Of a DNA stretch of 64,000 nt, positions 54,531-63,829 are shown one piece after another. The stretch's first letter is position 1, and each line of letters opens with the position of its first letter. The stretch lies in contig NZ_CANNGT010000002.1 of assembly GCF_947504225.1 (NCBI RefSeq), positions 62,001 through 126,000 of the forward strand, read 5' to 3'. The position numbers were made by a program, and so were the translations under genes. This stretch comes from Brumimicrobium ulvae (GTDB lineage: Bacteria > Bacteroidota > Bacteroidia > Flavobacteriales_D > Crocinitomicaceae). The notes beneath the pieces are model-generated. The model saw only the letters and a program-made list of their open reading frames with translations. It was not told the DNA's origin and searched no databases.

Positions 54531-57500
54531 CTATAAATGACTGCTCGTTGCTTTTTTATCTTCGATTTGAACTTTTGCAAGATCAGCATTCTCTTCATTA
54601 CGTACTTTTACCTTGTACCACATGTTTGGTTTCATACCAATTTCCTCTAGTGCTTGGTAAGAACGTTTGTGATCAGCTGACTTTCTAATTTTAGAATTAG
54701 GGTCATTCCAATCTCCAACGATAATTGCGTTTGCAGGACAAGCGTCTCCACAAGCAGTGTTGATGTCTCCATCAGCTACTGGTCGTTGTTCTTTCTTGGC
54801 AGTTAATTTACCATCTTGGATACGCTGTACACAGAATGAACATTTCTCCATAACCCCACGCGTTCTAACTGTAACGTCTGGGTTAAGAACCATACGTCCT
54901 AAGTCGTCTTGTGCTGGGTTAACCTCACCAAACTTCTTGTAAGAAGGATAATTGAACCAGTTGAAACGTCTTACTTTGTAAGGACAGTTATTTGCACAGT
55001 AACGTGTACCGATACAACGGTTGTAGACCATTTGGTTAAGCCCTTCATTAGAGTGAGTTGTCGCAGTTACAGGACAAACAGTCTCACAAGGTGCATGGTT
55101 ACAGTGGTGACACATCATTGGTTGGTGAATCACTTTAGGATTCACAGCCGCTTTTTCTAACTCCTTATAAGTAAAATTGTCTTTGTCCTTACGTGTACCT
55201 ACTGTTGCTTCATCATCTGAAGAATAGTAACGGTCTATACGCAACCAGTGCATCTCACGTCCTCTTCTTACTTCATCTTTTCCAACAACTGGAACGTTAT
55301 TTTCAGATTGACAAGCGACTAAACAAGAACCACAACCGAAACATGCGTTAAGGTCAATGGTCATTCCCCATCTGTGTCCTACATTCTCAACTGGATGGTC
55401 ATCCCACAAGTTAAACTCAGCTAAAGGAGCTTGAACGTGATTTCCATTTTCGTCAATTTTCTGTAGTGTCCAATCTGGATTATAGGCATCTTTAGAATGA
55501 TTAATATACGTATCTAAAGTGGTCTCTCTTACAATAGAATTTCTCGCCATCACAGTTCTGTGAATTTGAGTTGTTGCGATTGGATATTTTGTTTTCTTAT
55601 TCTCAATTATTGCTGCTGCTGTGTATTCCATAACACCGCTTGCAGTTTGGATCATTTTAAATGCATTCGCTCCAATTGGTTTTGGATTACCATTAGCATC
55701 TAAAACGTTTCCGCCATATTCTTTCGTTTGGAAAGCAGCTTTACCAATATTGGCTCCACCTTCTCCTCGTCCGTAACCTAACGCTAGTCCAACAGTTCCT
55801 GGCGCTTGACCTGGAGACGGATAAACTGGCAATTCATAGGTTACATCACCAACCGTAATAGATGCAAGTGTACAACCATGTTCTTGATCGATGTGCTCAT
55901 TATAGCCTTGTTCGATCATCACTGTAGGATTCATCGTAATATAGTTGTCCCAAGTAACTTTAGTAATTGGGTCTGGTAACTCTTGTAACCATGGGTTAGC
56001 GGCTTGATCTCCACGACCAATACCAGCTTTTTGGTAAAGAACAACTTCTAAATCACCACCTTTTGGTAGATGTTTAGCTGTACTTGCAATAGCAGCATCA
56101 TTAAATTCTTTTGCTGAAGGTGCTACTGCATTCTTAGAAAATACTGAATTATGAATAGTTGTATTCCAGAAAGTATCAAAGTTTGTTGAGCCTGCAAATT
56201 CTTTTGCTGACCAATTTTCTTTAATATAGTTGTGGAAAACTTTACTGTCTTTCCCTTCACGCTTCGCTTTACCAGCCCAAACCAAAAATGATTCTTGCGC
56301 TGCAACTGTATCGTATAAAGGACGAATTGTTGGTTGAGCTAATGCGTATTCATTTGCTTTTGGCGAGAAGTCATTCCAAGCCTCTAAAGCATGGTGATCT
56401 GGAACAACATACTTACAATGAGTAGCTGTTTCATCCATTACGCTCGCTAAAGAAACTGTAAGTGTTGTTTTTGCTAATGCTTCAGCTAAGGCCGCGCCAT
56501 TAGGAGCAGAATAAACGGGGTTTACTCCATAAAAGATAACTGCGTCTGGTCCTTTACCTTGAGTAAGATCTTTAACAAACGCCATCATTTTATCATCCTC
56601 AGATGCAAATAAATTGACAGGATTATTTAAGTTGATTGTTGTTTGGTATGCATTTGTTAATGCGTTTACTTTATTAACCAATACTTGGATTCCAACGTTG
56701 TTAGATCCAGAAACAACCAATCCATTTCCTTTCTTTAAGTCTTTTGCGATTCTCTTCACGTTCTCCGCACCAACAGTGTCAGGAATTGAGGCAGAAACTC
56801 CATTCGTTGATCCACCTAATTCTTTAACTAAAGCTGCTAAAATTCCAGCTTCTTCTGAAGGCTTAATCATCAAACGAACGTCAGCAGAAGAACCAGTAAT
56901 TGACATATTCGATTCAATCTGGTAGTGCTTGCTTACCCATTTACCGTCTGGGTTACGTTTTTCAGCATATTGACCAGCATATTGCGTCGCCAACAGCCAA
57001 GTACTTAAGAAATCAGCACCAAAACTTACTATCGTCTTTGCTTTAGAGAAATCGTAATCAGGGATTACAGCCTCACCAAATGAAAGTTCGTTTGCTTTTC
57101 TGATTCCAGCATAAGAAACTGAATCGTATTGAATGTGTTCAAATTGAGCACCTGAAGTTGAAGCAACTTCTTCTCCTTCTTCAGTTGTTGTTGCACCCCC
57201 TGTAATTGAATTTCTCAATTCATTCACTGCTTTATAGCTAGAAGGTGAAGCAAGCGTATTTGACAGAAGAACAACTTTACCATTCTTCGCTTTGATCTTT
57301 TCTAGTTCAGCCATGATTTCGCTATCAGCATCTGCTGTAGCAATACCTTGACCATCTTTAAACGCATATTGAAGACGTGCTTCGTTATATAAAGAAAGAA
57401 CAGAAGCAATAATTTGTGGGTTCGCACCTCCATTAGTGAATCCGAAATCTTTATTTCCTTTTATATATATAGGACGTCCCTCTCTTGTTTTTACAAGAAT

Positions 57501-57818
57501 GTTAGCATACGAGTTACCATCATAATAAGTAGAAGCATACCATGTAGCAACACCAGGAGTAACATCCACTGGCTTGTTTACATAAGGAATCGCTTTTGTT
57601 ACGGGAGCCTCACAAGCTGCAATAGTAGCAGCCGCGACACTAAACCCTAGGAATTTTAAGAAATCCCTTCTTGGTGTAGATGACTCACTTAACTTTTCGT
57701 CTGATAAAAACTCATCAACACTTACATCCTGACTAAACTCTTGGTCTCTGTTTGCGATAAACTCAGGAGTTTCATTCAACTCTTCAAGACCTTTCCAATA
57801 TTTTCTGCTCATTGCCAT
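54531..57818 (-). CDS. actB: Alternative complex III subunit ActB (molybdopterin oxidoreductase-like plus iron-sulfur domain)
   Basis: A protein of 1095 residues. A TAT-like signal (STPRRDFLKFLGFSVAAATI) ends in a lipobox-like AAC, the known variant TAT signal of this family. Residues ~80-750 are a molybdopterin oxidoreductase-like domain, which in alternative complex III has lost its cofactor. The C-terminal quarter holds four cysteine clusters: CFGCGSCLVAC, CHHCNHAPCETVCP, CIGTRYCANNCP and CSFCVQRI with CGDACPANAI. These carry electrons from quinol to the ActA hemes. It lies 29 bp after actA and 33 bp before actC. Confidence 0.94.
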   Translation of the reverse strand: MAMSRKYWKGLEELNETPEFIANRDQEFSQDVSVDEFLSDEKLSESSTPRRDFLKFLGFSVAAATIAACEAPVTKAIPYVNKPVDVTPGVATWYASTYYDGNSYANILVKTREGRPIYIKGNKDFGFTNGGANPQIIASVLSLYNEARLQYAFKDGQGIATADADSEIMAELEKIKAKNGKVVLLSNTLASPSSYKAVNELRNSITGGATTTEEGEEVASTSGAQFEHIQYDSVSYAGIRKANELSFGEAVIPDYDFSKAKTIVSFGADFLSTWLLATQYAGQYAEKRNPDGKWVSKHYQIESNMSITGSSADVRLMIKPSEEAGILAALVKELGGSTNGVSASIPDTVGAENVKRIAKDLKKGNGLVVSGSNNVGIQVLVNKVNALTNAYQTTINLNNPVNLFASEDDKMMAFVKDLTQGKGPDAVIFYGVNPVYSAPNGAALAEALAKTTLTVSLASVMDETATHCKYVVPDHHALEAWNDFSPKANEYALAQPTIRPLYDTVAAQESFLVWAGKAKREGKDSKVFHNYIKENWSAKEFAGSTNFDTFWNTTIHNSVFSKNAVAPSAKEFNDAAIASTAKHLPKGGDLEVVLYQKAGIGRGDQAANPWLQELPDPITKVTWDNYITMNPTVMIEQGYNEHIDQEHGCTLASITVGDVTYELPVYPSPGQAPGTVGLALGYGRGEGGANIGKAAFQTKEYGGNVLDANGNPKPIGANAFKMIQTASGVMEYTAAAIIENKKTKYPIATTQIHRTVMARNSIVRETTLDTYINHSKDAYNPDWTLQKIDENGNHVQAPLAEFNLWDDHPVENVGHRWGMTIDLNACFGCGSCLVACQSENNVPVVGKDEVRRGREMHWLRIDRYYSSDDEATVGTRKDKDNFTYKELEKAAVNPKVIHQPMMCHHCNHAPCETVCPVTATTHSNEGLNQMVYNRCIGTRYCANNCPYKVRRFNWFNYPSYKKFGEVNPAQDDLGRMVLNPDVTVRTRGVMEKCSFCVQRIQDGKLTAKKEQRPVADGDINTACGDACPANAIIVGDWNDPNSKIRKSADHKRSYQALEEIGMKPNMWYKVKVRNEENADLAKVQIEDKKATSSHL

Positions 57819-57847
57819 ATCTTATTTAGCTATCAACTTTCAATTAA

Positions 57848-59155
57848 TTAGTAGTGACACTTAGCACATTCCCATCCGCCAAGCTCATCTACTGTAACTT
57901 TACCGTCCTCTAAATACTGCTCATATAAAGATTCGTCATTTTCAAGAAGACGTTTATGTATTTCATCGTAATATCCTCCTTTTCCTTCTAAAGGCCCACT
58001 AGAAACTTCTTTAACTCCGTGACATTCTATACACCACCCCATTGTTAAGGTTTCTTTTGTCAATTGGATATTTCCTTCGATTTTATTCAACTCCTCGATA
58101 GGTACCACACGTGCAACATCATTTTGCTTTGTCATATCACCGTGACATTGCTTACAGTCGATTCCTCCGATTTCAACGTGCTGAGAGTGGTTAAAGTAAA
58201 CGTGGTCTGGCAAGTTATGAACTTTATTCCAAACAATGTTTTCAGTTTCACCACTGTATGTACCCCCTCCTTCTGGTGAGAATCCAGCAGATTTATAAAT
58301 ATTTTTAATTTTCTCAACTTGATCTCCCGCACCTTGAATTTGCTTATGACAATTCATACAAAGGTTCGTTGTTGGTAGACCAGCGGTCTTTGATTTATTA
58401 GCAGAGTTGTGACAGTACTTACAATCAATACCATTGATACCAGCATGAATATCATGCGGAAAAGCAATTGGTTGACTCGGCTGATACCCTGTTACTACAC
58501 CAATTTGGTTCAATCCTAAGAACAACCATGTAGTTGCAGCAATAACAATCACCAAAACTCCCATTCCAACATACTTTCTATTCTTGAAGATCCATGCTTT
58601 AGAGCCAACTTTAATTTGCTTTTCATTGTCTTCGTCTAGTTCTTCTAACTGACGTTTAACACCACCAACAGAGAAAATAATCACTAAAAAGACAGCACCC
58701 AGTATGTACCAGATCCAACCCAAATCATTTTCTTCTACGTTTGTAGCCACAGCAACTCCCCCACCAGCAGCAGCGGCATCACCACCTGCACCTGGAACCG
58801 GCTGTGCGTCAATATAATCAAAAATTGATTCGATCTGCTCATCATTTAAATCTGCGAAAGTCGTCATTGCAGAAGGCGACCAATTGGAAGCTTCTTTTGC
58901 ATACGGGTCATTTGCCGCAGCAACTTGCCAATTCTTCACCCACTGGTGCAAGGAACCTTCTAAGGCACCCCCTTCTTCCCATTTCTGGCGAACTTCAAAC
59001 AATTTCGGCCCAGTCATATCCTTATGAGGAGAGTGACAAGTAGCACATTTTGAATTAAATATTGACTCACCTTCCTGTGCATTAGACACATATGTCGTCA
59101 ACATGAATAGCGTTAATATAAACGCAAACAATCCTTTATTTCCCTTGTTAAACAT
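57848..59155 (-). CDS. actA: Alternative complex III subunit ActA, multiheme cytochrome c
   Basis: A protein of 435 residues, the first of the operon. The signal peptide ends at VSNAQ. A cytochrome c domain follows (SKCATCHSPHKDMTGPKLF, residues ~30-125), then a Gly/Ala-rich linker, two membrane helices near residues 145-165 and 195-215, and a multiheme part with CKYCH, CMNCH, CKQCH, CIECH and CAKCH. That makes six CxxCH motifs in all; the Rhodothermus-type ActA has five. It links the FeS centres of ActB to ActE and the oxidase. The N-terminal fusion is discussed in the findings. Confidence 0.93.
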   Translation of the reverse strand: MFNKGNKGLFAFILTLFMLTTYVSNAQEGESIFNSKCATCHSPHKDMTGPKLFEVRQKWEEGGALEGSLHQWVKNWQVAAANDPYAKEASNWSPSAMTTFADLNDEQIESIFDYIDAQPVPGAGGDAAAAGGGVAVATNVEENDLGWIWYILGAVFLVIIFSVGGVKRQLEELDEDNEKQIKVGSKAWIFKNRKYVGMGVLVIVIAATTWLFLGLNQIGVVTGYQPSQPIAFPHDIHAGINGIDCKYCHNSANKSKTAGLPTTNLCMNCHKQIQGAGDQVEKIKNIYKSAGFSPEGGGTYSGETENIVWNKVHNLPDHVYFNHSQHVEIGGIDCKQCHGDMTKQNDVARVVPIEELNKIEGNIQLTKETLTMGWCIECHGVKEVSSGPLEGKGGYYDEIHKRLLENDESLYEQYLEDGKVTVDELGGWECAKCHY

Positions 59156-59187
59156 CTGATTCTTAGATATTTTGATTTATAATTTCA

Positions 59188-59195
59188 CAAATTTA
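59188..59195 (-). promoter_or_regulatory. Probable -7 element of the act-cox operon
   Basis: The minus strand reads TAAATTTG, a match to TAnnTTTG, 32 bp before the actA start codon. No clear -33 element is seen at the usual spacing. Confidence 0.45.
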
Positions 59196-59288
59196 CGTGC
59201 TAATTCGCAATACTTATTGGAAGCAAAATTAGCAGAATATCCATACTCAATGACAGTTTCATGACAATAATACCCCTTTTAAAATCAA

Positions 59289-59305
59289 TTTAGAATCATT
59301 CTAAA
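59289..59305. promoter_or_regulatory. Palindrome, possible operator
   Basis: TTTAGAAT-C-ATTCTAAA is a perfect inverted repeat with one central base. It lies about 95 bp upstream of the actA promoter element and about 400 bp before the porin gene. GTGTC-T-GACAC follows 12 bp on. The regulator is not known. Confidence 0.35.
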
Positions 59306-59701
59306 CAAGGGTTGAAAGTGTCTGACACGTAAAGTTGGGTGATAAAAAAGTATACAGTTTATTCATTATCAATTTACAAAAGTATGTTAAAAGCTAAACA
59401 TTTATAGGCTTTAAACTTCAATTTGAATAAAAAACAAAAAAAATTAGAATGTGTGATTGGGAAGAATCATTGTGAATATCTTTTTTCCACACAGACCTAT
59501 TGCAATTATTAACTTTTTAATTTTTGAAAAATAGGTTATCAACAATTCCAACCCATTATTTAATTCCAAAAAAAAAGGATTACACAATAATAAACTGAAC
59601 TTCACTTCAGAGAAGAAAATGATTAAATAGAGTTTGAAAAATGAACTTTATCATATATTACTGAAGGATAAAACTTTACTTTTACAAAAAACATTTATTC
59701 T

Positions 59702-60994
59702 ATGAAATATCTCAAAGGTTTAATGACCATCATCACGATAGCCCTAAGCGTTTCTGCTACAATGGCACAATTAGACATAACCGGGCAATACAGAGTGAAA
59801 CCAGAATTCAGAAATGGTTACCAACAACCCTTGTTAGCATCAGAACTGCCTTCTTTTCATGTTGCTCAAAGGGCACGTTTAGGTGCTAATTACACTCATA
59901 AATTGTTCAAGTTTAAATTGTCGTTGCAAGATGTTAGAACATGGGGTAATACTTCAAATATTGCTATTGACGACAATGGATATTTGTCCGTTTACGAAGC
60001 AAATGTTTCCTTGTTTTTTGGAAAAAAATGGAGTGTAAAGATGGGGCGCCAACCTATATCTTATGATAATCAAAGAATATTTGGGGAGTTAGATTGGGCA
60101 ATGCAAGGACGTAGACATGATGCTGCACTAGTAAAGTTTAAAGACAATCAATGGAAGGTTGACGTAGGGTTAACTTACAATAATGAAAAGCCGACTTATA
60201 GTCATCCAACTTATACACTGAATAACTACAAAACCTTTCAATATGTATGGGCAGAAAAAAAATGGACAGACTTCAAAGCTAGCCTCCTATTTTTAAACAA
60301 TGGAATGGAGTACATCTATACAGTTGACAGCACAGAATATGGAGCCATTTATTATTCACAGACCTTTGGTGCCCACTTAGAATACAAAAAAGAAAAGGTT
60401 GAACTCACTGGGTTTGGTTACTATCAAACAGGGTTTGATCAATCAAAAAGAGGTATTATAGCATATAATGCAAGTCTAGAGGCGGCATATAAACCAAGCG
60501 ACAAATTAAAACTATCTCTTGGAGGAGAAATATTATCAGGAACTTCTCAAGATCCTTCTACTGATGAATACAATCGATCATTTTCTCCTTTGTATGGTAC
60601 CAATCATAAATTCAATGGATATATGGACTATTTCTATGTTGGAAATCATGAAAAGAACGTTGGTTTAAATGATGTTTATTTAAAAGGTAAATACAAAATG
60701 AATAAGTTTACTTTTGGTTTGGCGAACCATCTATTCTTTGCAAACGCAGCGGTAATAAACGAAGACTCATTCAATCCTGAGCCTGTTCAAATGGATCCTT
60801 TTTTAGGGTATGAAATTGACTTTACCGTTAAATATCAATTTGCGGATGAAGTAACTATAGAGGCGGGGTATTCTCATTTGTTTGACACTTCAACCATGCG
60901 CGAAGTCAAAGGAACAAACAACCAAACAACAAGTAATTGGGCATACCTTATGGTGGTTGTAAAACCTTTTAAAAACTACCAACCTTTCAAATAG
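59702..60994 (+). CDS. Alginate-export-like outer membrane porin
   Basis: A protein of 430 residues with a signal peptide ending near MAQ. The rest is a beta-barrel of the alginate-export/porin type: QYRVKPEFRNGYQ, FHVAQRARLGANYTHKLFKF, VSLFFGKKWSVKMGRQPISY, QRIFGELDWAMQGRRHDAAL and YQFADEVTIEAGYSHLFDTS. Family members are 18-stranded outer membrane channels. No alginate genes are near, so a general substrate porin is likelier than polymer export. It stands alone with a long AT-rich leader region. Confidence 0.82.
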   Translation: MKYLKGLMTIITIALSVSATMAQLDITGQYRVKPEFRNGYQQPLLASELPSFHVAQRARLGANYTHKLFKFKLSLQDVRTWGNTSNIAIDDNGYLSVYEANVSLFFGKKWSVKMGRQPISYDNQRIFGELDWAMQGRRHDAALVKFKDNQWKVDVGLTYNNEKPTYSHPTYTLNNYKTFQYVWAEKKWTDFKASLLFLNNGMEYIYTVDSTEYGAIYYSQTFGAHLEYKKEKVELTGFGYYQTGFDQSKRGIIAYNASLEAAYKPSDKLKLSLGGEILSGTSQDPSTDEYNRSFSPLYGTNHKFNGYMDYFYVGNHEKNVGLNDVYLKGKYKMNKFTFGLANHLFFANAAVINEDSFNPEPVQMDPFLGYEIDFTVKYQFADEVTIEAGYSHLFDTSTMREVKGTNNQTTSNWAYLMVVVKPFKNYQPFK

Positions 60995-61126
60995 TAAGTA
61001 TAGATCTTGAATAAAAAAGTAAAAATAAGGTTTTTCAACTTCTATTTAAAAGCTAAGCGGAATGAACTGTGGAACGGTGAGCTCTGCCTTTAAATAATTA
61101 TGGTGGAGAATTCATAAGTGTTAGAT

Positions 61127-61830
61127 TTAATCAAATAAGGTCGTTCCAGACATTAACTTTTTAAAGTTAGGAACAAGAATCTCCTTTTTATTCAACATTA
61201 TATATCCTTCTTTCTCCATTTTAGACAGTGTTCGTATTGCAGTTTCTTGTGTTGTTGCGGCAAGGTTAGCTATATCTGAGCGAGATAGCTTTACGTTAAT
61301 AGTTTCACCATCCTTTTTATATCCGTACTTGTTGATGAGTAAAACTAAAGATTCAGCAATGCGTTCGTGTACGGATTTCTGAGATAAACCAACTATACTT
61401 TCTTCAGCTGATCTTAAATCATCCCCCAAAAGATTGATGATGTTTTTCGAGAAAGAATGGTTCTTGTCTACCATATCCAAAAACGTTTCTTTTAATATCA
61501 AGCACACATATACATCTTCGATCGCTGTAGCACTCGCTTGATAGGCTTCCTGGTTCAAAAGAGAACGATAACCGATGATGTCTCCAGGTTTAGAAAAACG
61601 TAGAATTTGCTCCTTTCCATCTTTACCCATTTTGGTAAGCTTTACTTTTCCTTTATAGAGACAGTATAGTCCAATCGAATGACTTCCTTGGGTAAACAAA
61701 TTCTCTCCTTTTTTGATCTTCAAGTGACGCTTGTCTTGTCCTATCTCTTTTTTTAGGCCTTTAGAAAATGAACAAAAAAACCCGATTGGATTTCACATTC
61801 TTCGCAACTTGGAAACGCTATATCTTTCAT
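61127..61830 (-). CDS. Crp/Fnr family regulator interrupted by a one-base frameshift
   Basis: From the ATG at 61830 the frame reads MKDIAFPSCEECEIQSGFF, an N-terminus typical of Bacteroidota Fnr-type proteins with iron-sulfur cysteines. It then runs out of frame at T7 (plus strand A7 at 61774-61780) and stops 18 bp later. The next frame continues CSFSKGLKKEIGQDKRHLKI and then a complete cyclic-nucleotide-like domain (LFTQGSHSIGLYCLYKGKVK, KPGDIIGYRSLL) and a winged helix (LSRSDIANLAATTQETAIRT, LSKMEKEGYI). Adding one T, or slipping back one base, restores one protein of about 234 residues. Without that, translation might start at TTG 61723 and give 198 residues without the cysteines. Such regulators respond to oxygen or redox state. 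Confidence 0.85.
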
Positions 61831-61931
61831 CTCTATACATTAATATTAATTAATGGTAAGTTATGCAAAGATTGAGTGAAGCCCCACTTTTTAAGACATG
61901 AGTAAAATCAGTTTTTACAAAGTTCATGAGT

Positions 61932-61963
61932 AATCCACAACAAGTTTTCACTTATTGTGGATT
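61932..61963 (-). terminator. Hairpin after the CoA-disulfide reductase gene
   Basis: AATCCACAA-c-AAGT pairs with ACTT-a-TTGTGGATT around a TTTC loop: 13 pairs and one mismatch. It lies 13 bp after the stop codon at 61976. The U-tail is weak, so this could also be a regulatory hairpin. Confidence 0.5.
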
Positions 61964-61975
61964 GATTTGTGGTGC

Positions 61976-63655
61976 TTAAATAAATATTTTCTCTGAAGTG
62001 TTAACAAGAAGTCCATAGGTGCTTTTCCAAAACCTATATCCTCCTGTCAGGTTCTTCACTTCAAAGCCATTTTGAACTAAAATTCGTGTTGCGAGATACC
62101 CTCTCAATCCAACTTCACAAAATAAATAAATCGTTTTGTCTTTGGGTAAACTCTCCAATCGATTGCGCAATTCATCTAATTCGATGTTTATAGCATTGGG
62201 TATTGTTCCTGCTTCAAACTCCGTAGGAGTACGCACATCCAATAAGAACTTATCAGCGCCTAGATGCTCTATTTCTTCCGGATTAAAGATTTCCATCACT
62301 TTATCCATTATGTTGTTGGCTACAAATCCAGCCATGTTTACAGGGTCTTTAGCAGAAGAAAATGGTGGCGCATACGCCTGTTCAAACTCCATTAAATCTT
62401 CCACAGTTTGTTTGTTTTGTACAAAGGTTGAAAAGACATCAATGCGTTTATCGACACCTTGTTCCCCGATAATTTGAGCACCTAATAAAACACCTGTTTC
62501 TGGATTGAAGGCGATTTTTATCACCATTTGTGTTGCCCCAGGATAATATCCCGCATTGGAAGCGCTGTGTGTAATGGAGGTAATGTGTTTAATGCTGTGA
62601 TTCGTGAGCATGCGGCTGTTGACTCCCGTTGCTGCAATGGTTTTTCCAAAAACTTTGACAATGGTTGTAGAAACTGAACCCTTGAAGCGCTTTGTATTGC
62701 CGTTTACGATATTATTGGCGCAAATTCTTCCTTGTTTATTGGCTGGACCAGCCAGATAGATGGGATAAGAAGCTTCGCAAACTGGATGCTGAAACTGAAT
62801 CACGTCTCCAACGGCATAAATATTAGGATCAGAAGTTTGCATAAATTCGTTCACTAACACGCCTCCTTTATCACCGATATCCAAACCTGCTGATTTTGCT
62901 AAGAAGTTATTGGGTTTAACGCCAATAGACAAAATGACCAGATCTGTTTGAAACTCCTCCCCGTTTTCTAATTTAATCGTTTTAGAACCATCTGGGTTAT
63001 CACTTATTTCTGACAAACCATTGTTAACGTCTACTGTTACTCCATGAGCTTCCATTTCAGTTTTTGCAATTTTAGCCATGTCTTCATCAAGAAAAGCCAA
63101 AACTTGTGGTGCACGTTCAATTAATCTGGTTTCAATTCCTAAATGTGTAAGGTTTTCCATCATTTCAATACCTATAAAACCACCCCCAACAACTGTAGCA
63201 TGTTTTACCTTCTGGTTTTGGATAACAGCTTTTACTAAATCGGTATCGTGAACATTTCTTAGCGTAAAAACGTTTGTAGAATGAATGCCTGGGATTGGTG
63301 GTTTAATGGGAACTGCTCCTGTTGAAAGCACTAGTTTGTCATACGTTTCTTCGTATGTTTTTTGAGTATCCAAATCCAATAAAGTCACCTTCTTCTTAAT
63401 AGGATGAATCCCAACAGCTTCTGTTCTAACCTTCACATCAATATTGAATCTTTTCTTGAATGATGCAGCATCTTGAATAAAAAGCTTATTTCTATCTTTG
63501 ATGACATCACCAATATAATAGGGCAAACCACAATTGGCATAGGAAACATAATCTCCTTTTTCAATCATAATGATTTCTGCTGTTTCATCTAATCTTCTAA
63601 TTCTAGCAGCAGTACTTGCTCCACCTGCCACGGCACCAATAATTATGTATTTCAT
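61976..63655 (-). CDS. CoA-disulfide reductase with C-terminal rhodanese domain
   Basis: A protein of 559 residues. FAD site GAVAGGASTAARIRR at the N-terminus; the redox-active Cys42 in SYANCGLPYYIGD, the hallmark of CoA-disulfide reductases; NAD(P) site VVGGGFIGIEMMENL near residue 160. A dimerisation domain follows. The last ~100 residues are a rhodanese domain (LLDVRTPTEFEAGTIPNAIN) with catalytic Cys in FCEVGLRG. Such fusions reduce CoA disulfides or persulfides, and some take part in sulfur handling or NADH oxidation. The frameshifted Fnr-type regulator gene lies downstream on the same strand, about 145 bp away. A redox-stress role is inferred. Confidence 0.92.
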   Translation of the reverse strand: MKYIIIGAVAGGASTAARIRRLDETAEIIMIEKGDYVSYANCGLPYYIGDVIKDRNKLFIQDAASFKKRFNIDVKVRTEAVGIHPIKKKVTLLDLDTQKTYEETYDKLVLSTGAVPIKPPIPGIHSTNVFTLRNVHDTDLVKAVIQNQKVKHATVVGGGFIGIEMMENLTHLGIETRLIERAPQVLAFLDEDMAKIAKTEMEAHGVTVDVNNGLSEISDNPDGSKTIKLENGEEFQTDLVILSIGVKPNNFLAKSAGLDIGDKGGVLVNEFMQTSDPNIYAVGDVIQFQHPVCEASYPIYLAGPANKQGRICANNIVNGNTKRFKGSVSTTIVKVFGKTIAATGVNSRMLTNHSIKHITSITHSASNAGYYPGATQMVIKIAFNPETGVLLGAQIIGEQGVDKRIDVFSTFVQNKQTVEDLMEFEQAYAPPFSSAKDPVNMAGFVANNIMDKVMEIFNPEEIEHLGADKFLLDVRTPTEFEAGTIPNAINIELDELRNRLESLPKDKTIYLFCEVGLRGYLATRILVQNGFEVKNLTGGYRFWKSTYGLLVNTSEKIFI

Positions 63656-63829
63656 TGTCTTTACACTTTTAAAATGATTGGATTTACATTAAAACCCAGT
63701 ACGATAACAAAGAAAAAGATAAATAAGTCTTTAATACATGATGTAAATCACTTTTTGAGGTGAAGGAACTCAAGAATAAACTGAGTGTTACAAATGTTAC
63801 TTTTTGATTATAGACGAACCAAAGGTATT

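Larger units (their letters stand above)
59156..59701. other. Intergenic region (546 bp) upstream of the actA operon and porin gene
   Basis: AT-rich DNA without a credible gene. It holds the promoter element at 59188-59195 for actA and two palindromes, TTTAGAAT-C-ATTCTAAA (59289-59305) and GTGTC-T-GACAC (59318-59328). No other structure was recognised. Confidence 0.6.
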
